In this document: positions 20,058 to 29,234 of the stretch, piece after piece | How positions within the stretch are numbered: the stretch's first letter is position 1 | How the letters are laid out: every line of letters begins with the position of its first letter | Source: an uncultured Barnesiella sp. | Lineage (GTDB): Bacteria > Bacteroidota > Bacteroidia > Bacteroidales > Barnesiellaceae_A | Length of the DNA stretch: 64,000 bases | Direction of reading: 5' to 3' | Assembly: GCA_944321085.1 (NCBI GenBank) | Contig: CALUJY010000001.1 | Span: forward strand, 154,671-218,670 | The notes under the pieces: model-generated | Databases searched by the model: none | Told to the model about the DNA's origin: nothing | Seen by the model: only the letters and a program-made list of their open reading frames with translations | Position numbers and translations under genes: made by a program

Positions 20058-21398
20058 ATGGAGCAGAAAAAGATTGTAGTATTGGGAGCCGGTGAGAGCG
20101 GTGCAGGTGCTGCCGTGCTGGCCAAAGTAAAAGGATTCGACGTATTTGTGTCGGATAGTTCGGCCATCAAAGAGAAATATAAACAACTCCTTGACAGCTA
20201 CGATATTCGCTGGGAAGAAGGACAGCATACCGAGGCGGAAATTCTCTCGGCACATGAGGTGATAAAAAGCCCGGGTATCCCTTGCGACGCACCGCTCATA
20301 AAGGCATTGCGTGAGCGTGGTATCCCCGTTATATCGGAGATAGAGTTTGCCGGACGTTATACGAAAGCACGTATGATTTGTATTACCGGTAGCAACGGCA
20401 AAACGACAACGACATTGCTCACGTATCACATTTTGAAAAGTGCCGGCCTCAACGTGGGCTTGGCAGGGAACGTGGGGCAAAGTCTCGCATTGCAGGTGGC
20501 AACGTGCGACTATGACTATTATGTGGTGGAGCTGAGCAGCTTTCAACTGGATAACATGTACGATTTCAAGGCCGATATTGCCGTTCTGCTCAACATAACC
20601 CCCGACCATTTAGACCGTTACGACCATAAGATGGAGAATTATGTCGATGCCAAATTCCGTATTACCCGTAATCAGACGGGCGACGATGCTTTTATTTATT
20701 GGAACGACGACCCCATCATCAACCAAAAGCTGCAAACCATGCACTTGCAGGCGCATTTGTATCCTTTCTCCGAACTGTCTGAACCGGATTCGGCTGCTTA
20801 CACGAAAGACAATCAGGTGGTTATCAATACGCCCGGTGATACCTTTACGATGAGTGAAGAGAGCCTTGCCTTGCACGGACGGCACAATCTGTATAACTCG
20901 TTGGCGGCGGGTATATCGGCCAATTTGCTGCATATCAAGAAAGAAGATATACGTCGCGCATTGAGCGACTTCAATGCCGTGGAACACCGACTTGAACCGG
21001 TTGCAACGGTCAAGGGCGTGCGGTTTATCAATGACTCGAAAGCAACCAATGTCAATTCGTGTTGGTATGCCCTCGAATCGATGGACCGTCCCGTGGTGCT
21101 TATCCTCGGCGGGAAAGACAAAGGCAACGATTACAGGGAGATAGAGCCGCTCGTACGCGAGAAAGTGAAAGCGATAGTATGCCTTGGTGTCGATAATAAG
21201 AAATTGCACGATTTCTTCGACGGAATGGTACCTTATATAGCCGATGCTCACTCGATGCAAAAGGCTGTTGACCTGTCGTATGCTGCGGCACAGCAAGGCG
21301 ACGTGGTATTGCTGTCGCCTTGTTGCGCCAGCTTCGACCTATTCAAGAGTTATGAAGACCGGGGACGACAGTTCAAGGAGTGTGTCCGCCGGTTGTAA
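20058..21398 (+). CDS. murD: UDP-N-acetylmuramoyl-L-alanine:D-glutamate ligase MurD
   Basis: A 446-residue cytoplasmic Mur ligase that adds D-glutamate to UDP-MurNAc-L-Ala with ATP. The N-terminal UDP-binding domain starts VVLGAGESGAGAAVLAK. The ATP-binding P-loop is ITGSNGKTTTT (K115). The central domain has VELSSFQLDN and LNITPDHLDRY, and the C-terminal domain has NDSKATNVNS and LILGGKDKG, all standard for MurD. It sits between mraY and ftsW, 27 bp before the latter. Confidence 0.97.
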   Translation: MEQKKIVVLGAGESGAGAAVLAKVKGFDVFVSDSSAIKEKYKQLLDSYDIRWEEGQHTEAEILSAHEVIKSPGIPCDAPLIKALRERGIPVISEIEFAGRYTKARMICITGSNGKTTTTLLTYHILKSAGLNVGLAGNVGQSLALQVATCDYDYYVVELSSFQLDNMYDFKADIAVLLNITPDHLDRYDHKMENYVDAKFRITRNQTGDDAFIYWNDDPIINQKLQTMHLQAHLYPFSELSEPDSAAYTKDNQVVINTPGDTFTMSEESLALHGRHNLYNSLAAGISANLLHIKKEDIRRALSDFNAVEHRLEPVATVKGVRFINDSKATNVNSCWYALESMDRPVVLILGGKDKGNDYREIEPLVREKVKAIVCLGVDNKKLHDFFDGMVPYIADAHSMQKAVDLSYAAAQQGDVVLLSPCCASFDLFKSYEDRGRQFKECVRRL

Positions 21399-21425
21399 TA
21401 TTAATCTTTAAGACGATGTAGCGAT

Positions 21426-22751
21426 ATGGACAATGTAAAAGGGAATGTTATGGAAAAAAAGAAGGTGAAATATACTTCTGATTGGACTCTCTGGGCTTGT
21501 TACATCATTTTGTGTGTGGTATCTGTCATAGAGGTGTTTAGTGCAAGTAGTTTGGAACTCAAAAACGGGAATGTTTATTCGCCTATCGCGTCGCATGTCA
21601 AGTTCCTGTTGTTGGGACTGGTGGCGATATTGGTATTGGAACGTATTCATTATAAGTATTTCAAGGGATTGATGCTGTTGGCTGCTCCGCTCTCTGTTGT
21701 GCTGGCTGTTGTCGTGGCATTGTTTGGCAAGTCGGTAGGTGGTGCGTCGCGTGCCATAGAGATAGGAGGCCTGTCGCTACAAGCAGCCGAGCCATGTAAA
21801 TTTACGGTGGTTTTGCTGTTGGCATATATATTTGCCCGTTTTCAGAAGAAAGAGGGCGGACTCTCTACAAAAGGCATTGTGCTCGGTTTTGGAGTGATGC
21901 TCCTGTTTGTGGGTTTGCTCATTACACAAGGAGGTTCGAATGCCTTCCTTATCATGCTTGTAAGTTGCCTGATGATGATTATTGCCGGACTTCCCACGCG
22001 ACTGCTTGTCTTAGGCTGGACGTGTGTGGCGCTCGCCGTGGGGTCGGTTCTGTGGCTGCATTTCTCGGGGAAAAATGATGCTGCCGGTACTGCCGGCGAA
22101 ACGGTTGCGGCGCAGACGGTTGAGAAGAAAAAAAGTGATTCCGGCATATTGCTGAAACGATTGCCTGTTTGGAAATCGAGAATAGACGATTGGTTGGGTA
22201 CGGGAGTGCCCGAGTATAAGAAACCAACTGTCTATGAACACGATGGCAACTCACAACGCCACCATGCCTCGATGGCGATAGCCAACGGCAAAGGAATAGG
22301 AGTCGGTCCCGGTAATAGTCGCGAGTGTTCGCGCCTGCAACTTGCTTTCTCGGACTTTATATATGCCATTATCCTCGAAGAGTTGGGATTGATTGGCGGT
22401 ATTGTCGTGCTGTTGTGCTATATAGGTATTGTCATACGGGCGGGCATGATAGGCACGCAGTGTAAGAATGCCTATCCCACACTGCTTATTATGGGTATGG
22501 CATTGATGATTTCGATGCAGGCACTATACCACATGGGTATTTCGGTAGGCTTGTTGCCGGTATCGGGACAACCGCTTCCGTTTATCAGCAAGGGAGGAAC
22601 CTCTATATTGATTATGAGTATGGCTATGGGTGTTATGCTCAGTGTGAGCCGTTATGCCGTGGAGCGTACTCCCGAAGGATTGCGAGGTATAGAAGATGAT
22701 GACGAGTTACCGCAAGATTTGCGAGCCAGCAACCCGTCGGGAGTGATGTAA
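21426..22751 (+). CDS. ftsW: Peptidoglycan glycosyltransferase FtsW (SEDS family)
   Basis: A 441-residue polytopic membrane protein of the SEDS family that polymerises lipid II at the septum with FtsI. About ten membrane segments are present. Typical motifs are GGASRAIEIGGLSLQAAEPCKF, the loop GNSRECSRLQLAFSDFIYAII and PLPFISKGGTSIL. A periplasmic stretch around residues 215-270 is longer than in Escherichia coli. Start alternatives are 21426 and 21450 (MEKKKVKYTSD); neither is decided by sequence. It is followed 13 bp later by murG. Confidence 0.95.
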   Translation: MDNVKGNVMEKKKVKYTSDWTLWACYIILCVVSVIEVFSASSLELKNGNVYSPIASHVKFLLLGLVAILVLERIHYKYFKGLMLLAAPLSVVLAVVVALFGKSVGGASRAIEIGGLSLQAAEPCKFTVVLLLAYIFARFQKKEGGLSTKGIVLGFGVMLLFVGLLITQGGSNAFLIMLVSCLMMIIAGLPTRLLVLGWTCVALAVGSVLWLHFSGKNDAAGTAGETVAAQTVEKKKSDSGILLKRLPVWKSRIDDWLGTGVPEYKKPTVYEHDGNSQRHHASMAIANGKGIGVGPGNSRECSRLQLAFSDFIYAIILEELGLIGGIVVLLCYIGIVIRAGMIGTQCKNAYPTLLIMGMALMISMQALYHMGISVGLLPVSGQPLPFISKGGTSILIMSMAMGVMLSVSRYAVERTPEGLRGIEDDDELPQDLRASNPSGVM

Positions 22752-22764
22752 AAGGTATGCGATT

Positions 22765-23886
22765 ATGGAAAAGAGAGAAATAAGAGTTATCGTAAGCGGC
22801 GGCGGAACAGGGGGGCATATCTTCCCTGCCATTGCCATTGCCAATGAGATAATGGCACGTTTCCCCGATGCACACATCCTTTTTGTGGGAGCCGAGGGAC
22901 GTATGGAGATGGAGAAAGTGCCTGCCGCAGGGTATAAGATTATAGGTTTGCCCGTATCGGGTTTCGACCGTCATAACCTATTGCGCAACGTCAAAGTATT
23001 GTGGCGGTTGTATCGCAGCTTGGCGCAGGCACGCAAGATAGTGAAAGAGTTCCGTCCCGATATTGTCGTAGGCGTAGGCGGTTATGCCAGCGGTCCTACG
23101 CTGTGGGCGGCTACGGCGCAAGGCATTCCGGCTCTTATACAGGAGCAGAATGGGTTTGCCGGCGTGACAAACAAGATGCTTGCGCGGCGTGTCGAGGCTG
23201 TATGTGTCGCATACGAGGGGATGGAACGTTTTTTTCCGGCCGACAAGATTGTCATGACAGGCAATCCCGTCAGACAGGATTTGTGTAATAGTGAGGTGAC
23301 TCGCGAAGAGGCTCTTCGCTTTTTTGATTTAGACCCGGCCAAAAAGACGCTGTTGGTCATAGGCGGAAGTCTCGGGGCGCGTACCATCAACCGCAGTATC
23401 GCGGCAGGTGTGGAAGAGTTGGCGGCTCACGATATACAGTTGATTTGGCAGACGGGCAAAGTTTACGATGCCGAAGCCAAGGCTTTCCTTGCAGGGAGAG
23501 ATGATGTGGCCGGGGTACGGCAGATGCCTTTTATATCGCGTATGGATATGGCATATAAGGCAGCCGACCTTGTGGTGTCGCGTGCCGGGGCAAGCTCTAT
23601 TTCGGAACTGTGCCTGCTGGAAAAACCAGCCATTTTTGTGCCCTCACCCAATGTGGCCGAAGACCATCAGACCAAAAATGCGCAGGCTCTCGCATCGCGA
23701 GGTGCTGCGTTGCTTGTGCCCGATGCCGATGCTCCGGCAGAGCTTATAAAACAGGCCATTGAAATGATAGACTCTCCCGAACAACTCTCACGTATGGCAC
23801 AGGCAGCCGGTAGCATGGCACAGCGCGACTCTGCTGCCCGGATTGTAGATGTATTGTGCCGGATTCTTAATATTTCAAGTAAATGA
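22765..23886 (+). CDS. murG: UDP-N-acetylglucosamine:lipid I GlcNAc transferase MurG
   Basis: A 373-residue peripheral membrane GT28-type glycosyltransferase that makes lipid II. Motifs are SGGGTGGHIFPAIAIA at the N-terminus, VGVGGYASGPTLWAA, QEQNGFAGVTNKMLA, GGSLGARTINRSI and SRAGASSISELCLL. The 3' end overlaps murC by 4 bp (ATGA at 23883), so translation of the two is likely coupled. Length is usual. Confidence 0.97.
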   Translation: MEKREIRVIVSGGGTGGHIFPAIAIANEIMARFPDAHILFVGAEGRMEMEKVPAAGYKIIGLPVSGFDRHNLLRNVKVLWRLYRSLAQARKIVKEFRPDIVVGVGGYASGPTLWAATAQGIPALIQEQNGFAGVTNKMLARRVEAVCVAYEGMERFFPADKIVMTGNPVRQDLCNSEVTREEALRFFDLDPAKKTLLVIGGSLGARTINRSIAAGVEELAAHDIQLIWQTGKVYDAEAKAFLAGRDDVAGVRQMPFISRMDMAYKAADLVVSRAGASSISELCLLEKPAIFVPSPNVAEDHQTKNAQALASRGAALLVPDADAPAELIKQAIEMIDSPEQLSRMAQAAGSMAQRDSAARIVDVLCRILNISSK

Positions 23887-25259
23887 AGCAAGTCAGCGAT
23901 TATAAATCGGTCTTTTTTGTAGGTGCAGGAGGAATAGGCATGAGTGCATTGGTGCGCTACTGCCTGTCGAAACAACTGTTTGTTGCCGGTTACGACCGTA
24001 CACCGTCGGATTTGACGCGTCACTTGCAAAACGAAGGCGCGAAGCTGTTTTTCGAAGATAATGTAGAACTTATCCCCGAGGAGTGCCGATGCCCGGCAAC
24101 GACATTGGTGGTGCGTACTCCGGCCGTGCCCGAGACAAACCACGTACTCGGCTATTTTGTCGATAACGGTTTCGAGATTGTAAAACGAGCCTATTTGCTG
24201 GGATTGATAACCCATTCGTTGCAGGCTCTCTGTTTTGCCGGGACGCATGGCAAGACCACGACATCGAGTATGGCAGCGCATATCTTTACCGTATCGGGTG
24301 TAGGGTGCAATGCCTTTTTGGGCGGTATCTTGCGCAATTACGACAGCAATTTGCTCCTTTCGCCCCGCAGTCCTTATGCTGTGGTAGAGGCCGACGAATA
24401 CGACCGTTCGTTCCATTGTCTCTCGCCTTACATTGCCGTAGTGACAGCCACCGACCCCGACCACCTCGATATATACGGTACAGAAGATGCTTACATAGAG
24501 AGCTTCTCGCATTTCACGTCGCTTATCCGTCCCGGCGGCGCATTGGTTATGAAAGAGGGTATCAAGATGCAACCTCGCTTGCAGCAAGGAGTACGACTCT
24601 ATACCTACTCGAAAGAGTCGGGCGACTTTCATGCTGCTAATATACGTGCCGGCGCAGGACGTATCGTTTTCGACTTTGTTACTCCCGATGCTTGCATACC
24701 CGATGTGGAGCTGGGCGTCCCCACCGATGTGAACATAGAGAATGCCGTTGCAGCAATGGCTGTGGCGTGGCTGTGCGATATTCCGGGCGAGGCCATGCGC
24801 GAGGCCATGCAGACGTTTATGGGAGCCAAGAGGCGCTTCGAGTATTGGGTGCGAGAACCGCATTGTGTGATGATTGATGACTATGCACACCATCCCGACG
24901 AGATACGGGCGACTATCCGTTCGGCACGTCTGTTGTATCCCGACCGTCGGTTGAGTGTGATTTTCCAGCCACACCTCTATTCGCGTACACGTGATTTTGC
25001 CGACGCTTTTGCCGACGCCCTGTCGCTTGCCGATGAGGTGATATTGCTTGATATATATCCCGCCCGGGAAGAGCCTATCCCCGGGGTAACGTCGCAGATT
25101 ATATACGACAAGATTTTATCGCCTCATAAAGAACTTTGTGCGCGCGAAAAGTTGGTGGAACGGATAAAAAAACATAACTTTGAAGTCTTATTGACAATGG
25201 GGGCAGGCGATATAGAACGCCTGTTGCCGGATATTCGCGAAGCGTTGACATCGAAATGA
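23883..25259 (+). CDS. murC: UDP-N-acetylmuramate:L-alanine ligase MurC
   Basis: A 458-residue Mur ligase that adds the first amino acid, L-alanine, to UDP-MurNAc. The N-terminal domain has VGAGGIGMSALVRYCL. The ATP-binding motif is GTHGKTTTSSM, which distinguishes MurC (and Mpl) by its His. Later motifs are VEADEYDRSF, ATDPDHLDIYG and MIDDYAHHPDEIRA. Mpl is a possible alternative by motif, but the dcw position favours MurC. It overlaps both murG and ftsQ by 4 bp. Confidence 0.95.
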   Translation: MKQVSDYKSVFFVGAGGIGMSALVRYCLSKQLFVAGYDRTPSDLTRHLQNEGAKLFFEDNVELIPEECRCPATTLVVRTPAVPETNHVLGYFVDNGFEIVKRAYLLGLITHSLQALCFAGTHGKTTTSSMAAHIFTVSGVGCNAFLGGILRNYDSNLLLSPRSPYAVVEADEYDRSFHCLSPYIAVVTATDPDHLDIYGTEDAYIESFSHFTSLIRPGGALVMKEGIKMQPRLQQGVRLYTYSKESGDFHAANIRAGAGRIVFDFVTPDACIPDVELGVPTDVNIENAVAAMAVAWLCDIPGEAMREAMQTFMGAKRRFEYWVREPHCVMIDDYAHHPDEIRATIRSARLLYPDRRLSVIFQPHLYSRTRDFADAFADALSLADEVILLDIYPAREEPIPGVTSQIIYDKILSPHKELCAREKLVERIKKHNFEVLLTMGAGDIERLLPDIREALTSK

Positions 25260-26023
25260 AGTTGTTCCTGAAAATATCGGCAGTAGTGTTGCTCGTGGGG
25301 TATCTCGCGGTATCGCTTTATTTCGTAAGCGATATAGACCGAGACCAGCCGTGCGAGCTGTTTGAAATAACGGTTGCCGATAGTTCGGAATGTGACTTGC
25401 TGACGCGCGACGATGTGCGGGCATATCTTGCCGATGCCGATTTGCTGCCCGAGGGCAAGCCGATGAAGCAGGTAGATACAGAACTGATAGAGCAATGCGT
25501 GCGCGAGATAGACCTCTTGTGCGACGTGAAGTGCTATCACAAACGACATGGCGATGTATATCTTTCGGTAAGGCAGCGCCGTCCTGTTGTCAGGGTGATA
25601 AGCGATGAAGGCGATAATTATTATCTCGATGCCGATGGCGAGCGTATTGCCGTCGACGCGATGTATCTCGATTATCTGCCGCTCGTTTTAGGCTGCGATG
25701 ACGACACTTTGTCGGCGCGCGACCTTTTGCCTATGATAGGCTATATCTCTGCCCATCCTTTTTGGAATGCACAGGTAGAGCATATATATATATCGCCCTC
25801 GCACGAAGTGTCGCTCATTCCCCGGGTAGGAGACCACACAATCTTGTTGGGTTCGCCCTGCGATTACGAGGGTAAGCTGGCGCGAGTGCTTGCCCTTTAT
25901 GAGCAGGTGATGCCTCGCATGGGGTGGGCTGCCTACGACACGATTTCTGTGAAGTTCGACGGGCAGGTAGTATGTACAAGAAGAAACAAAAAATATAAGC
26001 ATGACTCGTGGTCAAAAATATAG
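25256..26023 (+). CDS. ftsQ: Cell-division protein FtsQ
   Basis: A 255-residue bitopic membrane protein with one N-terminal helix (about 4-25, FLKISAVVLLVGYLAVSLYFV) and a periplasmic POTRA-like plus beta domain. It connects early and late divisome proteins by binding FtsL and its partner. Sequence similarity across phyla is low. The call rests on topology, length and its slot between murC (4 bp overlap) and ftsA. The segment YLSVRQRRPVVRVISD and the following YYLDADGERI resemble the conserved FtsQ beta region. Confidence 0.9.
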   Translation: MKLFLKISAVVLLVGYLAVSLYFVSDIDRDQPCELFEITVADSSECDLLTRDDVRAYLADADLLPEGKPMKQVDTELIEQCVREIDLLCDVKCYHKRHGDVYLSVRQRRPVVRVISDEGDNYYLDADGERIAVDAMYLDYLPLVLGCDDDTLSARDLLPMIGYISAHPFWNAQVEHIYISPSHEVSLIPRVGDHTILLGSPCDYEGKLARVLALYEQVMPRMGWAAYDTISVKFDGQVVCTRRNKKYKHDSWSKI

Positions 26024-26027
26024 AATC

Positions 26028-27347
26028 ATGAAAGAATATACAATAGCAATAGAGTTGGGTAGTTCCAAGATTGTAGCCATTGCCGGTTCTCGCGATGACA
26101 AAGGAACGCTTACCGTAGAGGCAATAGAAGAAGAAAGTGTCACCAACATTATCAAACGAGGTTGCGTACAAAATATAGAGGACGTCTATTCGTATGTAAA
26201 GAGGTTGAAAACCAAACTCGAAAACCGTTTGTCGCCGGCTAAAATCACGGCTACTTATGTAGGTATAGGTGGAGTTTCGGTTTTTGCCGAGGATAAAACT
26301 ACTTCCAAAACCTTTCACGAAGATAGTATTATCACTCAGGCACATGTTGACAAACTGAAAGAAGAGTGTCGGGCTTTGGTTTCGTCGGCAACCGATGTGT
26401 TGGATATTGTACCTGTCAAATATATTATTGATGGCAGTGCCGTAGAAAACCCCATAGGTGCAACGGGAACGAATATCGAAGTCCATTATAAGGTACTTAC
26501 TGCCAAACCTGTATTGCGCCGCAATATATACCGTAGCTTCGTGGAACGGTTGCATCTGAATATTGCAGGCCATCTACCCACGGCATTGACGACAGCCAAT
26601 GTGGTACTCACGGATGATGAACGTGCGTTGGGCTGTGTCCTTGTTGACTTTGGAGCAGAGACGACAACCGTGTCTATCTATAAGAACAATGCCCTTGTTT
26701 GGCTTGAAACCCTCCCGATGGGCGGTAGAAACATCACTCGCGATATTGCCAGCCTCAATCTCATAGATAATGAAGCCGAGCATCTGAAAATAGCTTCGGG
26801 CATGGCCAAAGGTTTTAAGAGCGAAAATAACGTTCGCCTCAAATTCGAGGGAGACGGTATGGTGGAGATAGACCTTGCTAAACTTTCGTCGGTTGTCGAA
26901 GCTCGTTCCGAGGAGATTATGGCAAACGTCGAGGAGCAGATAAAACGTGCCGGACTTTCGCGCAAAGACCTTACGGCCGGAGTTATTGTTGTAGGCGGTG
27001 CTGCCAAGCTGCGCGGTTGGATGGACCTCTTGGAAGAACGCGTAGGCATGAAAGCCCGTTTCGCCACATTGCGCAAGGATATACAGGTAGTGGAAAAAGA
27101 ACGCTCGCGTGTCAACGACTATTTACAAGCAGTGGGATTGCTGTATGCCGCACAAGAGGTTTGTACCAAAGCTGTTGCTCCTATATTCTCCGAAGACAGT
27201 GAAGATACAGAGGAAGTGAAGGAGCCCGAAACCCCCAAAACCGAAACAGATTTACCTCCGAAAACAGGACTGCTGCAAAAGATACGTAAAAAGTTCAATA
27301 ATTTTATCAACGAGGGTGAGACTGAGGAAGAAAAGAATGAAGATTAA
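26028..27347 (+). CDS. ftsA: Cell-division protein FtsA (actin-like)
   Basis: A 439-residue actin-fold ATPase that tethers FtsZ to the membrane. It starts MKEYTIAIELGSSKIVAIAG (phosphate-1 motif) and has LVDFGAETTTVSIYKN (phosphate-2) and VIVVGGAAKLRGWMDLLEE (adenosine motif). Near the C-terminus, LLQKIRKKFNNFI looks like the amphipathic membrane-targeting helix. The ATG at 26028 follows the ftsQ stop by 4 bp. An in-frame ATG at 26001 would overlap ftsQ by 23 bp and adds nine residues not expected in FtsA. Confidence 0.96.
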   Translation: MKEYTIAIELGSSKIVAIAGSRDDKGTLTVEAIEEESVTNIIKRGCVQNIEDVYSYVKRLKTKLENRLSPAKITATYVGIGGVSVFAEDKTTSKTFHEDSIITQAHVDKLKEECRALVSSATDVLDIVPVKYIIDGSAVENPIGATGTNIEVHYKVLTAKPVLRRNIYRSFVERLHLNIAGHLPTALTTANVVLTDDERALGCVLVDFGAETTTVSIYKNNALVWLETLPMGGRNITRDIASLNLIDNEAEHLKIASGMAKGFKSENNVRLKFEGDGMVEIDLAKLSSVVEARSEEIMANVEEQIKRAGLSRKDLTAGVIVVGGAAKLRGWMDLLEERVGMKARFATLRKDIQVVEKERSRVNDYLQAVGLLYAAQEVCTKAVAPIFSEDSEDTEEVKEPETPKTETDLPPKTGLLQKIRKKFNNFINEGETEEEKNED

Positions 27348-27375
27348 ATAACCCAAGAGAGGCAATAATAAAGAT

Positions 27376-28737
27376 ATGGATATGACAATCGAAGATAATG
27401 ATATAAAGGCTTTGGCTCCCTTTGACAGCATAGTAGGCGACGCTTCGAGATCGAATGCCGAAGAGAGTGAGCGCACCGAAATGATGATTATAGGCGTTGG
27501 CGGCGGTGGCGGCAATGCCGTGAAGTATATGTATAACAAGGGCAGCATAGATTGTGTGCGTTATGTAGTGTGCAATACCGATGCTCAGGCTCTCGAAAAA
27601 TCGGGTGTCCCTATCAGATTGCTTTTGGGTCCCACTGTTACAAAAGGCGGTGGCGCAGGCAATGTCCCTGAGGTGGCTAAGGCTGCCGCCGAGGAAAGCA
27701 TTGAAGATATCAAGGCGCTTTTCCAAACCACGCCGCAACCCAATATGGTCTTTATTACGGCCGGTATGGGCGGCGGTACAGGAACGGGTGCTACTCCTGT
27801 CATAGCTCGTGTAGCCAAAGAGATGGGCATTCTTACGGTAGGTATTGTCACGGTGCCTTTCCTCTTTGAGGGTTTGCCCAAGATAAAGAAGGCACTGTCG
27901 TATATCGAGGAGATGCGCAAATACGTAGATGCCCTTTTGGTCATCAACAACGAAAGGTTGCGAGAGATATATCCTACTCTTACCTTTATGAATGCTTTCT
28001 CTAAGGCCGATGATGTGTTGGCAACGGCGGCCGGCAGTATCATAGAGATTATCGTGAAAGAGGGGTATGTCAATTGCGATTTTAAGGATGTGCGTACTAC
28101 GCTCCTCGATGGCGGAACGGCTATTATCAGTACCGGTCATGGCGAAGGTGCAACACGTGTTACCAGCGCCATAGACGATGCCATCCGTTCGCCTCTGTTG
28201 CGTAATGCCGATATATACACTTCGCGCAAACTTCTGATAGTACTTTATCTTTCGCCTGACGATGAAGACCAGATGACGTTGGTGGAGAGTGATGAGTTGA
28301 AAGCATTTACCTCTAAATTTGTCAATGCCCCCGATGTGATTATGGGTGTCTATCTCGAAGAGGGCTTGGGTAAGAAGATGAAAATATCGATTCTTGCTTC
28401 GGGGTTCGATGCTACCGATGTCTTGGATGTGAAGGGCTCGACGAAGAAAACCTCCGACCGCGAGAAACCCAGTAAGCCGTCGGAAGTAGACGGTTCGGAT
28501 ATAGAGGCGGTGTATGGCTCGGATGCTGTGCGCGACATGGAACGCAAGCGTTTGCAGATCGTACTGTTGACGCGTGAACAGATGGACAACGACGCTCAAC
28601 TCGAAATGTTCGATAAAGAGCCTACTTATAACCGTTCGACCGATTTCAAACAGCGTTTTATCAAAGCCGGTGAGAAACCCGTTGCCGGACAGCAGCAAGG
28701 TAACGCTAAAAACGATACAATAAATTTTGGTGAATAA
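27376..28737 (+). CDS. ftsZ: Cell-division GTPase FtsZ
   Basis: A 453-residue tubulin homologue that forms the Z ring. The tubulin signature GGGTGTG is at residues 132-138. Also present are GVGGGGGNAVKYMY, the T3 region and NNERLREIYP, with the synergy-loop motif NCDFKDVRTTLLDGGTAI. A variable charged linker (about 350-420) leads to a C-terminal peptide beginning with PTYNRSTDFKQRF, the likely FtsA-binding region in Bacteroidetes. An alternative start lies two codons in (27382). It is the last dcw gene and yqeY follows 20 bp later. Confidence 0.97.
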   Translation: MDMTIEDNDIKALAPFDSIVGDASRSNAEESERTEMMIIGVGGGGGNAVKYMYNKGSIDCVRYVVCNTDAQALEKSGVPIRLLLGPTVTKGGGAGNVPEVAKAAAEESIEDIKALFQTTPQPNMVFITAGMGGGTGTGATPVIARVAKEMGILTVGIVTVPFLFEGLPKIKKALSYIEEMRKYVDALLVINNERLREIYPTLTFMNAFSKADDVLATAAGSIIEIIVKEGYVNCDFKDVRTTLLDGGTAIISTGHGEGATRVTSAIDDAIRSPLLRNADIYTSRKLLIVLYLSPDDEDQMTLVESDELKAFTSKFVNAPDVIMGVYLEEGLGKKMKISILASGFDATDVLDVKGSTKKTSDREKPSKPSEVDGSDIEAVYGSDAVRDMERKRLQIVLLTREQMDNDAQLEMFDKEPTYNRSTDFKQRFIKAGEKPVAGQQQGNAKNDTINFGE

Positions 28738-28757
28738 AGATTGTTAATTTCATAACT

Positions 28758-29207
28758 ATGAGTTTGTTCGATACTATCAGCAATGACATAAAAAGTGCCA
28801 TGCTGGCCAAAGACAAAGTAAGGCTCGAAGCCTTGCGGGGTATTAAGAAAGAGTTTCTCGAAGCTAAAACCGCAAAAGGTTCCGATGGTGAGTTGCATGA
28901 CGATGCAGCCCTGAAAATCCTTGCTAAGATGGTGAAACAGCGTAAGGAGAGTGCCGAGATTTATGCCGGGCAAAATCGTCCTGACTTGGCTCAAAGCGAG
29001 TTGGATGAAGCGGCTATCATAGAGGAATATTTGCCTAAACAACTCTCCGATGCCGAGCTCGAAGCCGAGTTGCGCAAAATTATCGCAGAAGTAGGCGCCT
29101 CTTCGCCCCAAGAGATGGGCAAAGTGATGGGTGTCGCTTCGAAACGCCTCGCCGGACGTGCCGAAGGGCGTGCCATATCGGCCAAAGTAAAGGAATTGCT
29201 TGCTTAA
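28758..29207 (+). CDS. yqeY: GatB/YqeY domain protein
   Basis: A 149-residue soluble protein covering the whole YqeY family: ISNDIKSAMLAKDKVRLEALRGIKKE at the N-terminus, KMVKQRKESAEIYAGQNRPDLA in the middle and EEYLPKQLSDAELE towards the C-terminus. The family is related to the tRNA-binding tail of the GatB amidotransferase subunit. The exact function of the stand-alone form is not established, but a role in tRNA-dependent amidation or tRNA binding is presumed. It lies directly between ftsZ and serS. Confidence 0.92.
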   Translation: MSLFDTISNDIKSAMLAKDKVRLEALRGIKKEFLEAKTAKGSDGELHDDAALKILAKMVKQRKESAEIYAGQNRPDLAQSELDEAAIIEEYLPKQLSDAELEAELRKIIAEVGASSPQEMGKVMGVASKRLAGRAEGRAISAKVKELLA

Positions 29208-29234
29208 TTGGATGTATTATAGGAGAAAAGAAAA

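Noticed and set aside
27307-28698. 463-residue minus-strand frame opposite ftsZ
   Set aside because: Antisense shadow of ftsZ, which carries the tubulin signature; the minus product is His/Arg/Ile-rich without family features.
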